From: Alitta virens
Lineage: Eukaryota; Annelida; Polychaeta; Phyllodocida; Nereididae
Reading direction: 5' to 3'
DNA: 64,000 bases
Assembly (NCBI GenBank): GCA_932294295.1
Contig: OW028576.1
Coordinates: 44,618,247 to 44,682,246, forward strand
Part shown: positions 60,175 through 64,000 of the stretch, piece after piece
Numbering within the stretch: position 1 is the stretch's first letter
How the letters are laid out: each line of letters opens with the position of its first letter
Notes under the pieces: model-generated
What the model was told of the DNA's origin: nothing
Databases searched by the model: none
What the model saw: the letters and a program-made list of their open reading frames with translations, nothing else
Translations under genes and position numbers: made by a program

Positions 60175-60757
60175 CATTTTAATTTCTTTAGGTGTATCGA
60201 AACTTCCACCTCTGTTATAACACTGTCACAGATATGAGTAGCTAAAGAGTTGTCACAGGAATAGGATGATGTTTGCAGAGTATTAACAATCAATCTTATA
60301 TGTTCATTGTCAAAGTTTTCAGTACGAGGGGTTGGGACTGTTGTAGAAAGTATTCATGAAATGTATTCAGATCAAGTTCATTCGTTTGATTATGGCTGGA
60401 TTTTTTCAGTTTATTCCAGCATTTCCAATATTTTGTTTGATTACTGCAAAGAAGATTCTCCATATTTTCTCTATTAACTAGTTCTTTACCATATGTATTT
60501 ACAACTTTGTCTTTTGAATGTCTTTCGTGGCATGGCCAGAAATTATTAACTCCAATGACATGGAACACTGCATTGTTTAGGGTTGCAATAATATCATTGA
60601 GTTTTTCCCATTTAAATTTTGTTCTACATCGATCAACGTTCCAGTTTTACTGTTGAAGTCACCAAAGATTGCAACACATGGCGTTTTGTTAAGATATGAC
60701 ACAATGTCTTCCCTAATCTGGTTATAAATATCATTGCTATAACTACTATTAATGTTA
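60175..60757 (-). pseudogene. LINE endonuclease end and linker to RT, minus strand
   Basis: On the minus strand a GDFNSKTG endonuclease motif is followed by a linker (NLLCSNQTKYWKCWNK) leading toward RT (about 60180, EVSIHLKKLK). It would continue the plus-strand endonuclease at 60165, but in the opposite orientation. It has stops and frameshifts. Confidence 0.65.
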
Positions 60758-62029
60758 CAATTATTAAATATTTGATCATAGTATTGCCATGATCAACCCA
60801 TCAATAGTTTTTGTTTATAATTAGCAATTCCATGATAATTAGTTGCATAACGATCTATTTTACTTTCACTTGACTCCAATATAATTATTGTTTTCTTCAT
60901 ATACACTTGTAAAGTGTTCGGTTATAAATACTAATTTAAAAGCCATAGATTTAATGCAAATCAGCAACCCAGCAATTCAGTAACTGTTGCAGGGAATATG
61001 GCAATTGATAATATGTTAGTACCTTCAGTTGCCAGCTAAATGTAAACACCGAGCGAGAACTATTTTGACTTATAAAGGCATTAAAATGGGTGTGTTGAGT
61101 ATCATTCCATACAAAATAAATCTTGAAGATTTGTATTTATTTGTATTTAGACTTTACCTTTTTAAAAACGAGTAAATACAAACCTTAAATGTTCATTTTG
61201 TATGAAATTATACCAAAACATCTTTATGGCATAACATTGTTGCTGAATTTCATATATATTCCTTAGGATCACTGCAATAGACTATTTTGGACATATAAAT
61301 GATAATTTTAGTTGTAGATTAGTTAAGGGAACACGCTATCGTGCTGATAATTCTAGCAAACGGAATACTCCTTATTGTGCATAAAATCTTTGAAACAGAA
61401 CAATTAAATGGCAGGAAAAGGATAGACAATACTTTTTTTATGCTCACTTGGCGTTACTGTGAACAGAATGGATTGCTGTTAACAAGTAAGATATTTGTAA
61501 GATATTATAACCCATGGGAACACTGTATTAATTCACATTTAACATAATATAAACAATGAAGAAATTCAAGAGAAAAAAAAAATAGGACATCTTGGATTCC
61601 AATTAGCATTGCATAACAGGCTATGTGGCAATTGTTTCTGTTCATCGCACACACTATGTAAACATGAAATTATATTTTTCCAAATTCTATGAAACATAGC
61701 CAAGATATGTCAGTGTGGCTATCACAAGGCACCACTAGGCCATAGACTGTTACTGTATAAAATGTCATTAGGGTAAGTGCATTAGTGTTATAGTTCAGCT
61801 CTAGAAACGAAAGTGTGTGTTAGACTTCTGCTCTGGTAATAAAAGTGTAATGCCCTCCTGCGTGTCGGACAAACACTTAACAATTTTAATAATGTATGTG
61901 TGCTATGTGGGATTTGCTGAGGGCTTAGCTGCAGTGCAGCCTATCTTTTTTATTACTATCATTTTTTGCTGCTATGGAAGTCAGTTTCTAAAACCTAATA
62001 ATTCATAAATGTAACTCATAATAGTTTCC

Positions 62030-62830
62030 CTTGCTATCACTTCAGTCCTTTCATCAGGAGACAAGGCAGCTTGCCTGAGGGCAAAGTTCACACAACATGG
62101 TGAATCAGCAGCACCAAATATATGCACCATCATCTTGTAAGTTTCTGGAAGTCCTGGTTTGTCTATTCTTCATTCCACAAGAAGCAAAGCGCTTCATTGT
62201 CTGTTTCAGGTACCATAACTTGATGGAACATCTCAGCAATGTCTGCAACTAGTGCCACTGGTTTCATACGAAAAAGTTGAATGACCAAGAATAAACTGTT
62301 CATCAAATCAGGTCCCGTCATGAGCTGATTATTCAAAGACACACCATGGAATTTGGCTGCTGCACCAAAAACCACCCATAGTTTGCCAGGCTTGTTAGGG
62401 TTGGTCACACAATGATGTGGAAGGTACAATGTCTTCTTGGAATTATGCGTTAGTTCTTGAGGAGTCAATTTGTGAGCATAGCCACTTGAGATATAAGAAT
62501 TCATTACATATGCATACTTTTCTTTTAGCTCAGTATGTTGACAAGCGTTTTGGGAGTGAGTCAAATTTACTCGCAGCGATCGTTCGGTTGTCTGGCATCT
62601 GTGTTTCTGAGTCCCTCCACAGCATGGGAACAGTATAGTGGCCATCCTTAAACTTTTTTTCAGTTTTCAGAACTTTCATCGCACGTTGATCTTCGATCTA
62701 CACTGGCTTGGGTAGATTCACTGCGACAACCAAACATTTTTGTTCAACCAAAGTTTAACATGCTGAAGTTCCAAGTAAGTTCTGGCCCATCTTTTCTGAT
62801 ATTTGACTCTCCATTTTTTTTAAATAAACT
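62030..62830 (-). pseudogene. BEL/Pao reverse-transcriptase fragment
   Basis: Copy of the RT part at 34060-34760. It keeps a following segment with an FGAADSP motif (62060-62130) that the other copy lost, and lacks all integrase sequence. Confidence 0.8.
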
Positions 62831-63094
62831 TTACCAAGCTTCGATATGCAAGATTGAAAAAAGAGTTCTTGAATTAGTCTTTCAGGTTATAATAATCAAA
62901 GTACAATCAAAGGTTTGATATAGGTCCAGAATAAACCTAAAGTATTACAACGTTGCCACAATGTAGAGGCAACATAACGTAACAATGTATGGCTTAAACT
63001 AAAGTATCTGCATTCTGAACTGCACCACTCTTCAAATGTATACTGACATTTCCTGTGAAAACTTACAATGTTATTGTGTTCTTTGGAAATTTAT

Positions 63095-64000
63095 GTTGCA
63101 ATATATATATATATATTTATTTATTTCGTACACATTTGGCATACATATTAATCAAGATTATTAATGCAACTTGCAGCATGACTTTATGGGAACCATCCCA
63201 ATAACGATGCAAAAACGTAGTGTGTTAACGGGGTAGTCATTCCAAAAAACATCTGAAAAGGGTCAATCAATTTTCTCTTAGAAATTTCATAACTTCAATA
63301 ACCTATATCTTCCGTAAACCTGTGAAGAATACACACTAATATTACTCAATAAAAGGTTACCTAGAAAATAAATTTTGTATGGAATAGGATTTCTAAAACC
63401 TTTAGAAATAGTAACTCATCACATTGAGTCCGATTCATCAATAATACACTGTAACAAGTTTCTGTAATTTACCGGATTTTATTGTATTTTTATAGTAAAA
63501 TACTGTAAATGTGGTATAAAGCACACTACCATAAAAATATATATTGCATGATACCATGAAATTTTCAGCTAAGCTACAGAAAATGGCAGTCTTAATTTGA
63601 AGGCAAACATCCATATGTTCTCTTTCATGGCAGAGAAACTTGAAACAATAATTTGTGCAGCGAGATAGTGTGAAAAATATGCCGTCATGATACTGCAAAA
63701 ACTACAGGAAAATGATTTACAGTACTAGATAGCCTTCATTCCCCTTGGAAAATATCCCTACACACACACATCTTCAAAGAAAACACAGATTTACTTTTGA
63801 ATAATTTTTGATCTACTTATATATGATAAAGCTTTGACACTTCAAGTGGAATAATTTTATTTTCAAGTTAAGAAAATATAAGTATAAAAGGTTTGTCGAT
63901 AGATCTTGTTTTATTCATAATAAGACATGAGAAATATCATATAATAGCATGCAAATACATTGAGATACAGATTTATGTTATATATTCCTTACAAAATGAT
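63095..64000. other. No gene recognised
   Basis: Continuation of block B matching 35000-35760. The frame at 63438-63698 shows no motif. Confidence 0.4.

Larger units (their letters stand above)
56080..64000. repeat. Duplicated block B, partner of 30400-35760
   Basis: Matches block A in pieces, see that entry. It carries a LINE mosaic (57590-60757) at the point where block A has none. It runs past the window end. Confidence 0.85.

Overview
This window is AT-rich, intron-bearing nuclear DNA of an invertebrate animal. The evidence is GT-AG split immunoglobulin-domain exons, a BEL/Pao retrotransposon, LINE fragments, tRNA-derived SINEs, a TA-flanked MITE, large microsatellites and a complete Polinton/Maverick. 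The species cannot be named from sequence alone.

The centre of interest is an 18-kb Polinton at 3777-21739. It has near-identical terminal inverted repeats and a perfect 6-bp target duplication (TATGGT). Rightward genes (4650-12847) are a Cys-rich unknown, an RVE integrase with C-terminal chromodomain, a probable penton/minor capsid protein, a basic protein, a double jelly-roll major capsid protein, a packaging ATPase broken by one frameshift, two small conserved virion-type proteins, a spliced protein with two PC4-like domains, and a spliced protein with a CARD-like domain. Leftward genes (21153-13550) are a spliced protein-primed DNA polymerase B and two related three-exon type I membrane proteins. 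No adenain-type protease gene was found. Introns are 74-214 nt with GT-AG ends and keep frame, so the element is expressed through the host nuclear splicing machinery, while the capsid-side genes overlap at stop/start codons as in a virus. CTCF-like motifs recur in both TIRs and in intergenic parts of the element.

Around it, 1-3776 plus 21740-28617 is a diverged copy of 42570-50640. The second copy lacks the Polinton, so the window holds both the filled site and a paralogous empty site (about 45895-45900). On the minus strand at 35860-44545 lies a probable Ig-superfamily receptor gene: V-set exon, C2-type exons, a transmembrane exon and a Tyr-rich cytoplasmic tail, mostly phase-1 exons. Degenerate V-set exons occur in both duplicated blocks.

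A second pair of duplicated blocks (30400-35760 and 56080-64000) carries a degenerate BEL/Pao element and shows a 1.1-kb internal inversion. It is also interrupted by a mosaic LINE whose first ORF encodes a NADAR domain joined to an SGNH/esterase-like domain, followed by an APE-type endonuclease. The rest is LINE tails, SINEs, minisatellites, a near-perfect 494-bp tandem duplication, and sequence in which I see no gene.
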